Assembly (NCBI GenBank): GCA_965197825.1
Contig: CBDANW010000002.1
Coordinates: 2,108,001-2,172,000 of the forward strand
Length of the DNA stretch: 64,000 nucleotides
Direction of reading: 5' to 3'
DNA from: CBDANW01 sp965197825
GTDB taxonomy: Bacteria > Acidobacteriota > Vicinamibacteria > Marinacidobacterales > DATDRI01
The position numbers and the translations under genes are program-made. The notes beneath the pieces are model-generated. The model had not been told where the DNA came from and searched no databases. It worked only from the letters and a program-made list of their open reading frames with translations. Below, in pieces: positions 14,638 through 23,073 of this stretch. Position 1 is the stretch's first letter. The number at the start of each line of letters is the position of its first letter.

Positions 14638-15708
14638 TTGAGAGCTCACCAGATGCTGTCGGCGCTCAGCTACGGAGACGCGATCGGCAACGAGGCGCTG
14701 CGCATTCAGTCGATTCTCCGAAGCCGAGGATACGAGTCGGAGATTTTTGCCGAAGCCGTCCACCCGGAAATGTCGGGGTTGGCGCATAAGCTCTGGGAAT
14801 ACCACAAGGTTTCGAGCCCGGACAACCTTCTCATTCTTCACTTCTCGATCGGGGCCGGTGTGTCCACCTATGCCTACCATCTCCCGGATCCGCTTCTTCT
14901 CATCTACCACAACATCACTCCGGCCCACTGGTTCACCGAATTCCACCCCCACCTGGTTGGGCTTTGCCATCATGGAAAACGGGAGCTCGCGGCGTTCAGT
15001 AGACGCATTCGGCTCGCCCTCGGGGACTCCGAGTTCAACCGCTCCGAGCTCGAGTCCATGGGTTTCCAGCCAACCGGTGTGCTTCCTTTGATGTTGGATC
15101 ACCGACAGCTGGAAGCGGCACCGAATCCGGTCGTGCTACGGATGTTCGATGACGACAAGATCAACTTCCTCTTCGTGGGACGTACCCTTCCCAACAAGCG
15201 CATCGAGGATGTGATCAAGGTGTTCTGCTACTACCAGAGATTCATCGACCCCGACAGCCGACTCCTCCTGGTCGGCGAATCTCATGGGTTCGAGCGTTAC
15301 TTCGACTCGCTGTTGCGCCTGGTGGATGACCTTGCGCTCGAGGACGTCGTCTTCACCGGTCATGTCGACACCGACGATCTCGTTGCCTACTACAACGTGG
15401 CCGATCTCTTCCTGAGCATGAGTGAGCACGAGGGCTTTTGTGCTCCTCTGTTGGAGGCGTTCCGATTCGGTCTACCGGTGATGGCGTTCGATGCCGGGGC
15501 GGTCGCCGAGACGCTAGCGGGTGCGGGCATCCTCATTCAGGAAAAGTCCTTTGATAAAATCGCCGAGATGGCTTATCTGTTGGTGCACGGTGAGAGCCTG
15601 AGCGAGCGCGTCGTTGCGGGGCAGCATCAGGTGTTGCAACGCCGGATGGAATCCTGTGATGAAGAAGAACTGCTCATGGGCTTCGTCGAGCGAACGCGTA
15701 GGGGTTAA
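14638..15708 (+). CDS. GT4-type glycosyltransferase (type B, copy 1)
   Basis: 356 residues. It begins MRAHQMLSALSYGDAIGNEA and has the donor-binding region NFLFVGRTLPNKRIEDVI and the E-x7-E motif in SEHEGFCAPLLEAFRFGLPV. The start is TTG 14638, supported by GAGAGGAG upstream and by alignment with the ATG starts of the next two paralogues (MQVHQM..., MRVDQW...). It is followed after 8 bases by copy 2. The three type B genes arose by tandem duplication; the first two are much closer to each other than to the third. Confidence 0.87.
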   Translation: MRAHQMLSALSYGDAIGNEALRIQSILRSRGYESEIFAEAVHPEMSGLAHKLWEYHKVSSPDNLLILHFSIGAGVSTYAYHLPDPLLLIYHNITPAHWFTEFHPHLVGLCHHGKRELAAFSRRIRLALGDSEFNRSELESMGFQPTGVLPLMLDHRQLEAAPNPVVLRMFDDDKINFLFVGRTLPNKRIEDVIKVFCYYQRFIDPDSRLLLVGESHGFERYFDSLLRLVDDLALEDVVFTGHVDTDDLVAYYNVADLFLSMSEHEGFCAPLLEAFRFGLPVMAFDAGAVAETLAGAGILIQEKSFDKIAEMAYLLVHGESLSERVVAGQHQVLQRRMESCDEEELLMGFVERTRRG

Positions 15709-15716
15709 TACAGGCG

Positions 15717-16805
15717 ATGCAAGTACATCAGATGGTCGCCTCGCTGAGCTACGGAGATGCCATTAGCAACGAGGCCCTTCGCATACGCCAGATCCTGCGG
15801 AACCGTGGGTACGAGTCGGAGATTTTCGCGGAGTCGGTGCATTCGGCGATGCGAGGGAAAGCCTACCCGCTCTGGGATTACGAACGGGTCTCGAGCTCCG
15901 ACAACGTTCTCATTCTGCATTTTTCGATCGGGGCTGGCGTGTCATCTTTCGCGTACCGTCTACCCGATCGCATCATGCTGATCTACCACAACATCACGCC
16001 GGCTCGTTGGTTCGCGCCGTACCAGCCTCGCTTGGCCAAGTTGTGTTACCAGGGGCGGCGCGAGCTGGCTGCCTTTATCGACCATACCGACCTCGCGCTC
16101 GGGGTATCGGAATTCAACCGAGCGGAGCTCGACGCGATCGGCTTTCACCCGACGGGAGTCTTGCCCCTTCTGCTGGACCCTGAACAGCTCGCCGTTCCCC
16201 CGAGCCCAAGCATCCTCTCGATGTTCGGCGACGACAAGACGAACCTTCTCTTTGTGGGCAGAGTGATACCGAACAAGCGTTTCGAGGATCTGATCAAGGT
16301 CTTCTATATCTATCGGAAGTATGTTGATCCGAAGAGTCGTCTGATCCTCGTCGGCGAATACAGGGGATTCGAGAAATACTTCGACGTTCTGATGCGTCTA
16401 GTGGACCGGCTCGAGCTCCCGGACGTGGTGTTCACTGGTCACGTGGATAACGACGATCTGGCAGCCTATTATCGGGTGGCCGACGTTCTCCTGAGCCTCA
16501 GCGAGCACGAAGGGTTTTGCGCGCCGCTCATCGAAGCCTTTCGCTTCGGCATTCCGGTCATGGCCTTCGACGCCGGGGCGGTGCCAGAGACTCTGGGAAG
16601 CGGGGGGATTCTCGTTCGGGAAAAGCACCTCGAGGAGATCGCCGAGATGGCGCACTTATTGGTGCACGACCCGCAGTTGCGCGAACGGGTCATCGAGAAT
16701 CAATTTCGTATGCTCGAGGCCTTGGACTCGCGGGATGAAGAGGAACGGTTGATTGGCTTCGTCGAACAGGTGTCGAACGGTACCGTGAAGCAGGAGCGGG
16801 TCTGA
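15717..16805 (+). CDS. GT4-type glycosyltransferase (type B, copy 2)
   Basis: 362 residues, closely similar over its full length to the preceding gene: MQVHQMVASLSYGDAISNEA, LLIYHNITPARWFAPY (here as LIYHNITPARW), NLLFVGRVIPNKRFEDLI and SEHEGFCAPLIEAFRFGIPV. ATG 15717 lies a few bases after the stop of copy 1, and the next gene follows after a single base, so the three are one transcription unit. Its differences cluster on the N-terminal (acceptor) half, which would suit a different acceptor linkage. Confidence 0.87.
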   Translation: MQVHQMVASLSYGDAISNEALRIRQILRNRGYESEIFAESVHSAMRGKAYPLWDYERVSSSDNVLILHFSIGAGVSSFAYRLPDRIMLIYHNITPARWFAPYQPRLAKLCYQGRRELAAFIDHTDLALGVSEFNRAELDAIGFHPTGVLPLLLDPEQLAVPPSPSILSMFGDDKTNLLFVGRVIPNKRFEDLIKVFYIYRKYVDPKSRLILVGEYRGFEKYFDVLMRLVDRLELPDVVFTGHVDNDDLAAYYRVADVLLSLSEHEGFCAPLIEAFRFGIPVMAFDAGAVPETLGSGGILVREKHLEEIAEMAHLLVHDPQLRERVIENQFRMLEALDSRDEEERLIGFVEQVSNGTVKQERV

Positions 16806-16806
16806 G

Positions 16807-17874
16807 ATGCGGGTCGACCAGTGGCTGCCGCGGGGGCATTTCGGAGACGCCATCGGCGACGAAGCCCTTCGAATCCGCGCCGCGCTCCGGGCTGCCGGTT
16901 TCAGATCCGATGTGTTTGCCCTTGAGGTCGACGAAGAAGTGCGGGGTGAGTTCTTGACGTTCGAGGATCGCCCTCGGGCGAACGGTGGAGATGTCGCGGT
17001 TCTACATTTCGCGCTGCCGTCTCCGCTCACCGATGCGCTCCGGGCCTTTCCGGGAAGTAAAGTGATTGTATACCACAACATCACGCCGGCGTCTTACTTT
17101 CTGGGGTTGGATGATGAGCTGGTGCGGATTGCGGTAAAGGGAAGAGAGGAGCTTCGCTCTCTCGCCGACGTCACCGATCTGGCGCTGGGAGATTCCGAAT
17201 ACAACCGCCGGGAGCTTATGGATGCGGGCTTTCGGCGAACCGGCGTGCTACCTATTCTATTGGACTTCGAGCGTTACGACTCCGCGCCCAATCCAGTTCT
17301 GAGCGAGATGCTCTCCCGACGTCGGGCAAATTTCCTGTTCGTGGGCCGAATCTTTCCGAACAAGCGTTTCGAGGACCTTGTACGAATGGCGTTTTTCTAC
17401 AAGAAGTACGTGTCGGAGGATTTTCGTTTCGTCGTCGTGGGGCGTTCCGGCCGCATGGCGCGCTATCAACGCTCGGTTCAGGCCCTCGCCCACTATTGGG
17501 GGTTGCTGCCGAGCGAGTTCACATTTACGGGACACTTGGCCTGGGAAGATCTGCTGGCCTGCTATCGCATGGCGGACGTTTTTGTCAGTATGAGCGAGCA
17601 TGAGGGCTTTGCGGTTCCGCTCGTCGAGTCGATGTTGCTCGACGTTCCGATCATGGCCTATCGGGCCGCCGCGGTCCCAGATACGTTAGGAGAATCAGGA
17701 GTGCAGTTCAGTCAGAAGAAATACGAAGAGCTGGCCGAGATGGGCTACCTTCTTGCAACCGACGAGAAGCTGCGGGAGGGTGTCTTGAACGGCCAGCGAC
17801 AGCGCCTAGAACGCTTTCATCCCCAGCGGGTGGAGTCCGAGCTGATTAGCCACATCCAGGAGGTATCCCAATGA
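16807..17874 (+). CDS. GT4-type glycosyltransferase (type B, copy 3)
   Basis: 355 residues and the most divergent of the three B-type paralogues: MRVDQWLPRGHFGDAIGDEA, VIVYHNITPASYF, NFLFVGRIFPNKRFEDLV and SEHEGFAVPLVESMLLDVPI (E-x7-E retained). It has lost several residues in the N-terminal half relative to copies 1 and 2. The stop overlaps the ATG of the next gene in an ATGA, indicating coupled translation. GT-B fold, cytoplasmic; donor and acceptor unknown. Confidence 0.86.
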   Translation: MRVDQWLPRGHFGDAIGDEALRIRAALRAAGFRSDVFALEVDEEVRGEFLTFEDRPRANGGDVAVLHFALPSPLTDALRAFPGSKVIVYHNITPASYFLGLDDELVRIAVKGREELRSLADVTDLALGDSEYNRRELMDAGFRRTGVLPILLDFERYDSAPNPVLSEMLSRRRANFLFVGRIFPNKRFEDLVRMAFFYKKYVSEDFRFVVVGRSGRMARYQRSVQALAHYWGLLPSEFTFTGHLAWEDLLACYRMADVFVSMSEHEGFAVPLVESMLLDVPIMAYRAAAVPDTLGESGVQFSQKKYEELAEMGYLLATDEKLREGVLNGQRQRLERFHPQRVESELISHIQEVSQ

Positions 17875-19661
17875 AGCTCGCGTTTATCGTGCAGCGCTAC
17901 GGGCGGGATATTCCCGGCGGTGCCGAGACGTTGGCCCGCCAGATTGCCGAGCGCTTGTCTCGGCGTCATCAGATTGACGTCTTAACGACCACCGCCCGCG
18001 ACTACGTTACCTGGAAGAACGAATACCCGGAGGGTGAGGAGAGGCTTCGAGGAGTTCGCGTGGTGAGATTTCCGGTGGAGCAGGAGAGAGATCTGGATGA
18101 GTTCAACCGCTTCTCGGATGGGATCTACACGAACCCCCATAGCCGTGAAGACGAGCTGCGTTGGCTCGAGATGCAAGGACCTGTTACTCCGAAGCTCGTC
18201 GAGTACTTGAAAAAGGAGCACCAGCGCTACGACCTGCTCGTCTTCTTCACCTATCTCTATTACCCCACGTACTACGGGATTCAGGTGGCACCGGAGAAGA
18301 GCGTCTTGTTGCCTACCGCGCACGACGAACCTCCCTTGAAACTCGATATCTACAAGGAGGTCTTCGACAACGCGAGCTCGTTCATCTTCAACACGGAGGC
18401 GGAGGAGCTCCTGGTGTTGCAGCATTTCGACGTCCATCGCAAGATGCGAGAAACTATCGGGATCGGTATGGAGCTCCTCGACGCTCCGGACACCGCCGCC
18501 TTTAGACGACGCTACCGTGCGTCGAACCGTTTTCTTCTCTACGCGGGTCGCATCGACGAGGGGAAGGGATGTGGCGAGCTACTCAATTTCTTTCAGCTCT
18601 TTCGAGAGGAGCATCCGGAGCTCAGTAACCTGCAGCTGTTGCTCATTGGCAAGAAGAATATGTCCATCCCGAGCTCCCGAGACATCCGCTATCTCGGGTT
18701 TCTCGACGAGGATGAGAAGCTGGCCGGAATGGCGGCCGCCAATGCGGTGGTGATTCCGTCTCAGCTTGAGAGCCTGTCCATCGTGGCGCTCGAAGCGTGC
18801 TCCGTCGGGACGCCGGTCATCGTTCACGGCGGCTCGCGAGTTCTGGTCGAGCATTGCCGAAAAGCCAACGCCGGCCTCTACTACACGAGTTACGAAGAGT
18901 TCGAGGGAATCGTCGAGGCCCTACTCGGAGACAAGAACCTCGCTCGCGGAATGGGTCGGCAGGGCCAGCAATACATCAAAGAGAACTTTGGCTGGGACAA
19001 GCTCTTGGCCCATTACGAGCTGGCTCTTAGGAGCTCGGCGCGAGACAAGCGACCCAGTTTGCCGGAGCGGAAACCGGGAGGGCGTTCGAGGGACCGCGGT
19101 CCACGAGAGCGAGACAGCCGACCCGCGCCGGAGCGGGCCGAGCAAGAGGTTCGCGAAGCAACCGAACACCCCGAGGCGCCAGCTCCTCCGGCGACGCCAG
19201 TCCCCGCCGAAGTACCGGAGATGCCGGAATCGCCAGAGCTGCCAGAAGCTACGGAGGCGGAACGTCTGGAGCCGGAACCCCCGGAGCCGGTATCCGCCCT
19301 CGAAACACAGGAACTCCTCGAGCACCAGGACGAGCCGGAGCTGCCGCAAGAAACAACCGAGCCACAGGAAACTCTGGAGACGCTAGAAGCACAAGCGGCG
19401 TGGCAGCCAGAAGAGGCGGAAGACTTCCAGGAACCTGAGGAGCCACAGGAGGCCCAGGAACCTGAGGAGCCACGGGAGCTCCAGGAACCCGAAGAGCCAC
19501 CAGAGCCTAGCGAAACACAGGAGCCGCAGGAAACGCCCGAGCCTCCGGTACAGGTACCACAGGCACCACAGGCACCACGGGAAGAGGCAAGAGAGTCAGA
19601 CGAACCCGAGGAGCCCGAAGAAGAGGACTCTCAGCCCAATTACAGCGGCGAAAAAAATTAA
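17871..19661 (+). CDS. GT4-type glycosyltransferase (type A) with long acidic Pro/Glu/Gln-rich tail
   Basis: 596 residues. Residues 1 to ~385 form a GT-B enzyme paralogous to the gene at 13348: KLAFIVQRYGRDIPGGAETL, DELRWLEMQGPVTPKLVEYL, LYAGRIDEGKGCGELLNFF and PSQLESLSIVALEACSVGTP. From about residue 390 a basic linker leads into ~190 residues made almost only of P, E, Q, A, T and L in irregular EPEEPQE-like repeats, ending at 19661. The tail is absent from the paralogue. It is strongly acidic and surely disordered. Last gene of the operon. Confidence 0.85.
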   Translation: MKLAFIVQRYGRDIPGGAETLARQIAERLSRRHQIDVLTTTARDYVTWKNEYPEGEERLRGVRVVRFPVEQERDLDEFNRFSDGIYTNPHSREDELRWLEMQGPVTPKLVEYLKKEHQRYDLLVFFTYLYYPTYYGIQVAPEKSVLLPTAHDEPPLKLDIYKEVFDNASSFIFNTEAEELLVLQHFDVHRKMRETIGIGMELLDAPDTAAFRRRYRASNRFLLYAGRIDEGKGCGELLNFFQLFREEHPELSNLQLLLIGKKNMSIPSSRDIRYLGFLDEDEKLAGMAAANAVVIPSQLESLSIVALEACSVGTPVIVHGGSRVLVEHCRKANAGLYYTSYEEFEGIVEALLGDKNLARGMGRQGQQYIKENFGWDKLLAHYELALRSSARDKRPSLPERKPGGRSRDRGPRERDSRPAPERAEQEVREATEHPEAPAPPATPVPAEVPEMPESPELPEATEAERLEPEPPEPVSALETQELLEHQDEPELPQETTEPQETLETLEAQAAWQPEEAEDFQEPEEPQEAQEPEEPRELQEPEEPPEPSETQEPQETPEPPVQVPQAPQAPREEARESDEPEEPEEEDSQPNYSGEKN

Positions 19662-19873
19662 AAAAAGTCTTGACAGATTTGTCGGAACGATCTCGAAATA
19701 GCGACAAGTCGTTCGCGTAACCCCTTCCTGAAACGCGCAGACGCGCTCTCGCGTTCTTTCTCTCACAGTTGTTCAATTCATTCACCTCCGTCTCTTTTCT
19801 TTCGTCTTACGGCGTCTCAAGAGCACGAAAATCGTCTTGATATATTTGAAGAAGCAAGAATTGAAAGAGGGGA
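19662..19873. other. Intergenic region after GT operon
   Basis: 212 bases. It begins with an A-rich stretch directly after the GT stop, has a TTGACA at 19672 without a convincing -10, and ends with GAGGGGAG before the HNH remnant. No hairpin terminator was recognised. Confidence 0.4.
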
Positions 19874-20660
19874 GTGACAATCATGATCGAAAAAGTCAAG
19901 ACGTACTTCGAGAGGCTCGAAGGTCTCTCCACCGAAGAACTCGACAGATCAACTGAGAAGCTGGTCCGCGCCGAGAAACGAAACGTGGCGCTCGTCATCG
20001 CACACATCGCGGAGATGTCGAGAAGACGAGGTCATGTTGAGCGGGGCTACAAGAGTCTCTGGGACTACTGCACGAGGCGCTTGCGTCTGAGCGAAGGGTC
20101 GGTCGCCCGGCGGATTCAGGTGGCCAATGTCGCGCGACGATTCCCTCAGATACTCGTGGCGCTGGCCGAGAATCGGTTGAGTCTCACCGTGGCGGGTCTC
20201 CTCGCGCCCCTCCTTGCTGAGAGCAACGTCGAGAAGCTTCTTGCCGATTGTGCCGGGATGTCCAGTCGTGAGGTGGAGGAATATGTCGTCGCCCTCAGGC
20301 CGAAGCCCGTCTTTGCTCCCTCGATTCGCAAGGCGCCTTCTCGACCGGCCGTGACCGCGCCACCGACCTTGTAAGGGACGTCGCTCCAACCGGCTCGGTC
20401 AGAGTCCACAACCCCCCGCCCCGTTCCCCGTGTGTCGCCGAGTATCCTCGAGCCGGCAAGACAGGAGACTTTTAACTTTCGCTTTGCCGCTGACCGGCAG
20501 TTCCTTTGCCGCTGACCGGCAGTTCAAGGATAAGTTCGAGCGTCTGGCGGAAGTTCTTGGGGTCGAGAATCCTCTCCAGCATATGGTCGAGATCATGGAG
20601 CAGGTGCTAGACCGTGTCCTTTCGGCAACGGTGCGTGACATGACGGGATGCGATAAGTAG
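19874..20660 (+). pseudogene. HNH-endonuclease family gene, decayed
   Basis: The 5' part (19874-20374) encodes the N-terminal domain common to a family of HNH endonucleases: LEGLSTEELDRSTEKLVRAE, GYKSLWDYCTRRLRLSEGSV, and a GRLSLTTxxLLAP-like segment. A TAA at 20372 stops it; the frame continues beyond with VPRVSPSILEPARQETFNF. A 22-bp tandem duplication (20482-20525) then shifts the frame, after which FKDKFERLAEVLGVENPLQH and MVEIMEQVLD follow. The catalytic HNH domain that should come next is absent. Inactive remnant, bordered by other mobile-gene debris. Confidence 0.75.
20482..20525 (+). repeat. 22-bp perfect tandem duplication in HNH pseudogene
   Basis: The 22-base unit at 20482-20503 is repeated exactly at 20504-20525. 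Since 22 is not a multiple of three, it shifts the reading frame. The two copies have no differences, so the event is recent or recurrent. Confidence 0.95.
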
Positions 20661-20767
20661 TCTGCCCGGGGGTCGCTCGTTGTTGACGGAGGTTTGAAAC
20701 AAAAAGGAAAAAAAGTCCTGGACAAAGCGAGACCATCTGTGTAGTCTCAGCCTGGGAGGAAAGGAGC

Positions 20768-21682
20768 GTGGCCCAGGTGAGCAACGAGACGGAGGCCATG
20801 GTGTGGAAGCGCCCGAGCTTTTGCGGCAAGGGTGTGACCGATGAGGAATGGAATATTCTGCACGAGGTCATCGACTCATGCGGACTGTCGCGGCAAGAGC
20901 TTGCGAGCACGATCTGCGAGTCATTGGGTTGGGTTCGTGCGAACGGAAATTTGAAATCCCAGGAATGTTACGAGTACCTCGATTTGCTCGAAGCGGGGGG
21001 ATTGGTGGAGCTACCCCGTCGTCGCGGCCCCACGAGCATCCACTACACGAAGGCTGGACGAAAGGGGTCTCGTCGAGAGGGCAATCTATCGGACGTGGCG
21101 CCGGTAACTCTGGGCTTGGTGGCGCACGCTGAGGAGCGAGCGCTGTGGAGGGAACTGGTCGAGCGTTACCACTACCTCGGGCACAAGGTGGCCTATGGCG
21201 CACACCTGCGTTACTTGGTCTGGAGCTCGAAACCTCGTCGTGAGCTGAGTGGGTGCGTGCAGTTCTCGTCGTCAGCGCGTCGTCTTCGGTCTCGTGACGG
21301 CTTCATCGGTTGGGATGACGCGACGCGGCAAAAGAACCTTCGGCGGGTGGTAAACAACAGTCGGTTCCTGATCCTGCCGTGGTTTTCCATCAAAGGCCTC
21401 GCGAGTCACGTGCTGTCGCTGGCGGCCCGAGTGGTGGTGGATGATTGGGAGGAAGCGTACGGTGTGAGGCCGGTGTTGCTCGAGACGTTTGTGGAGAGGG
21501 AGCGTAACGAGGGGACGTGCTACCTGGCGGCGAACTGGATGGACGTGGGATCGACTACTGGGCGTGGCCGTATGGACCGACACAACAAAGAGGCGAAGCC
21601 GGTGAAACGGTGCCTGGTATATCCGCTGGTGCGCAAGTTTCGCCGCGAGCTCGGGGTTGTGGATGAAGGTCGAGCGGGCTGA
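20768..21682 (+). CDS. DruA-like DUF4338 protein
   Basis: 304 residues. An N-terminal winged-helix-like part (VTDEEWNILHEVIDSCGLSR; ECYEYLDLLEAGGLVELPRR) is followed by the DUF4338 core: ELVERYHYLGHKVAYGAHLR, VVNNSRFLILPWFSIKGLAS, VRPVLLETFVERERNEGTCY and LAANWMDVGSTTGRGR. DUF4338 is the domain of DruA of Druantia anti-phage systems but is also common in proteins carried by transposable elements. The other Druantia genes are absent and an IS66 TnpC fragment follows directly, overlapping by 26 bases, so a mobile-element role is more likely. Candidate start GTG 20768 behind GGAGGAAAGGAG. Confidence 0.75.
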   Translation: MAQVSNETEAMVWKRPSFCGKGVTDEEWNILHEVIDSCGLSRQELASTICESLGWVRANGNLKSQECYEYLDLLEAGGLVELPRRRGPTSIHYTKAGRKGSRREGNLSDVAPVTLGLVAHAEERALWRELVERYHYLGHKVAYGAHLRYLVWSSKPRRELSGCVQFSSSARRLRSRDGFIGWDDATRQKNLRRVVNNSRFLILPWFSIKGLASHVLSLAARVVVDDWEEAYGVRPVLLETFVERERNEGTCYLAANWMDVGSTTGRGRMDRHNKEAKPVKRCLVYPLVRKFRRELGVVDEGRAG

Positions 21683-22253
21683 GCTGCTCCGCCTGGAAGA
21701 GCGTCTATCGAGAGGAGAGCTTCCCGAAGCCGAGCCCGCCTTTCCTGAGCACTGTGACCGGGTGCTCGAGGACATCGCAGCCATCTACCGCAACGACGAC
21801 ACACGCGGCATGGACCCCGATGAGCGACTTGCCTATCACCAACAACACAGCCGGCCGATAATGGATGCGCTCTATAAGTGGATCGAAGAGCAGTTCCGCG
21901 AGCGTGTGGTTGAGCCCAACAGCCGCCTCGGCAAAGCCTTTTCCTACGTCAAGAATCACTGGCAAGGGCTAACCCGGTTCCTCGAAGTGCCGGGTGTGCC
22001 CCTCGACAACAACGTTAGCGAACAGGAGCTGAAGCCCTCACAACGGCATCGTAAGAACTCACTGTTTTTCAGGACACAGGCTGGCGCCGATGTCGGCGAC
22101 GTGCTCCTGAGCATGATCCGGACCTCGGTAAAAAACAGTATCGACCCGGTGCACTACCTGACGAACATCTCCATGCACGCCCAAGACGCTAGAGCCGCAC
22201 CCGAGTCGTGGCTGCCTTGGAGCTATCAGGAAACGTTGAACAGGCTCAACTGA
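21657..22253 (+). pseudogene. IS66-type TnpC, C-terminal fragment
   Basis: This frame encodes about 195 residues of the C-terminal third of an IS66 transposase: LGKAFSYVKNHWQGLTRFLE, then VPLDNNVSEQELKPSQRHRK (the DDE glutamate region) and GADVGDVLLSMIRTSVKNSI. The zinc finger and first two catalytic Asp regions are absent. It belongs to a different IS66 subfamily from the copies at 1-1999 and 40400. The DruA-like frame runs into its start, as if DruA replaced the N-terminal part of the element. It ends convergently against tnpB, with an 8-base overlap. Confidence 0.8.
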
Positions 22254-22536
22254 CCCGACGCCACGCCTCCGCCATTCCCGCCCGCAACGGAAGTCCATTG
22301 TAGATTAGCACCGCCAATTGCTCGGCGGGCAGCGCCGCAACTCCATCCGTGGTATGACGCGGCCACCACTGCAGACGGCCCTTCGAAAAACGCTTCTGAA
22401 ATAACCAAAACCCCTGTCCGTCGTACACCAAAAATTTGAGCGCCGTACCTTCAGTTGAGGAACGATCTGGATCATGTGTGAGTGCCGTTGCCGAGCGCGC
22501 CGACCACGAAGCGACAAACAGATTCGACCAGCTCAT
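22246..22536 (-). pseudogene. tnpB: IS66 tnpB, internally deleted
   Basis: The C-terminal half, GTALKFLVYDGQGFWLFQKR, FSKGRLQWWPRHTTD and LPAEQLAVLIYNGLP, is a clear TnpB. In a neighbouring frame the original start MIQIVPQLK is visible at about 22481, but the ~50 residues that should link it to the C-terminal half (the DFRKGIDGLAA region) are missing, and the joint is out of frame. Inactive. Confidence 0.75.
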
Positions 22537-22613
22537 TCTCTCCCTCGCGATTCGACGTTACGACCGTCAGGCTCCCCGATGCGCTCTCTACCGTCAGACG
22601 GCACATCGTTCCT

Positions 22614-23012
22614 TCACCCTGAACCGAGTTCAGCGGAGGGCGTCATCATGCCGCCCGACAAGCCCATCCCATGCGCCAGCTCCACGAACGCAGTCTGACT
22701 CGGAGCTATCGCGCTCACCTGCTCCGTTCCACTCCGTCCAGGCTTCTTGCTCAGGGAGCCTACTCCAGAAACCCTTCGTTGTCCTCCCTTGAGACGTTTG
22801 GCGCTCACAACCGCTCCATGAGTCTTTCGGACCTTCTTGAATCGCGCCGAATTCAAGCGGAGATGACGGCAGATCGCGCTCGGCGTATACCGATCCAGCA
22901 GCCCCACCGCCGCATTCCACAACTCCTCCGGGATCAAACGTCCGTGTGGCTTCGACCTCCATGATTCGAACTGTTTCTCAACCTCTGAAAGTCCCGCTTT
23001 CCTCGAGCGCAT
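22614..23012 (-). pseudogene. IS66-associated Orf1 (TnpA-like), C-terminus scrambled
   Basis: The first ~75 residues, GLSEVEKQFESWRSKPHGRL, IPEELWNAAVGLLDRYTPSA and ICRHLRLNSARFKKVRKTHG, form a helix-turn-helix-like DNA-binding protein typical of the first gene of one IS66 subfamily. Toward the C-terminus the expected FVEL segment is present (FVELAHGMGLSGGMM), but the frame then ends in unrelated residues, and the tail normally preceding tnpB lies in another frame. Starts 60 bases inside the terminal repeat at 23073. Confidence 0.6.
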
Positions 23013-23073
23013 CGATTTGACCTCCTTGATGGATCTCTGCGCTCAGATTACGGATCCCACCTAGCAAGGTTAC

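Larger units (their letters stand above)
22246..23073 (-). mobile_element. Degraded IS66-type element (tnpA/tnpB end)
   Basis: A GTAACCTTGCTAGGTGGG terminus reads inward on the minus strand from 23073, followed by a tnpA-like gene and an internally deleted tnpB. The element stops at 22246, where it meets the tnpC fragment on the opposite strand. Immediately outside the terminus, at 23074, a kinase-gene fragment begins, so the element appears to sit inside, and may have helped delete part of, the first kinase pseudogene. Confidence 0.7.

Noticed and set aside
19100..19660. CRISPR array or DNA-level tandem repeat in the GT tail
   Set aside because: The repetition is at the protein level (EP/EE/QE-rich) with irregular codons; there are no regular direct repeats with spacers.
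20768..21682. A Druantia defence system
   Set aside because: Only DruA-like DUF4338 is present; no helicase DruE or other Druantia genes are nearby, and the context is transposon debris.
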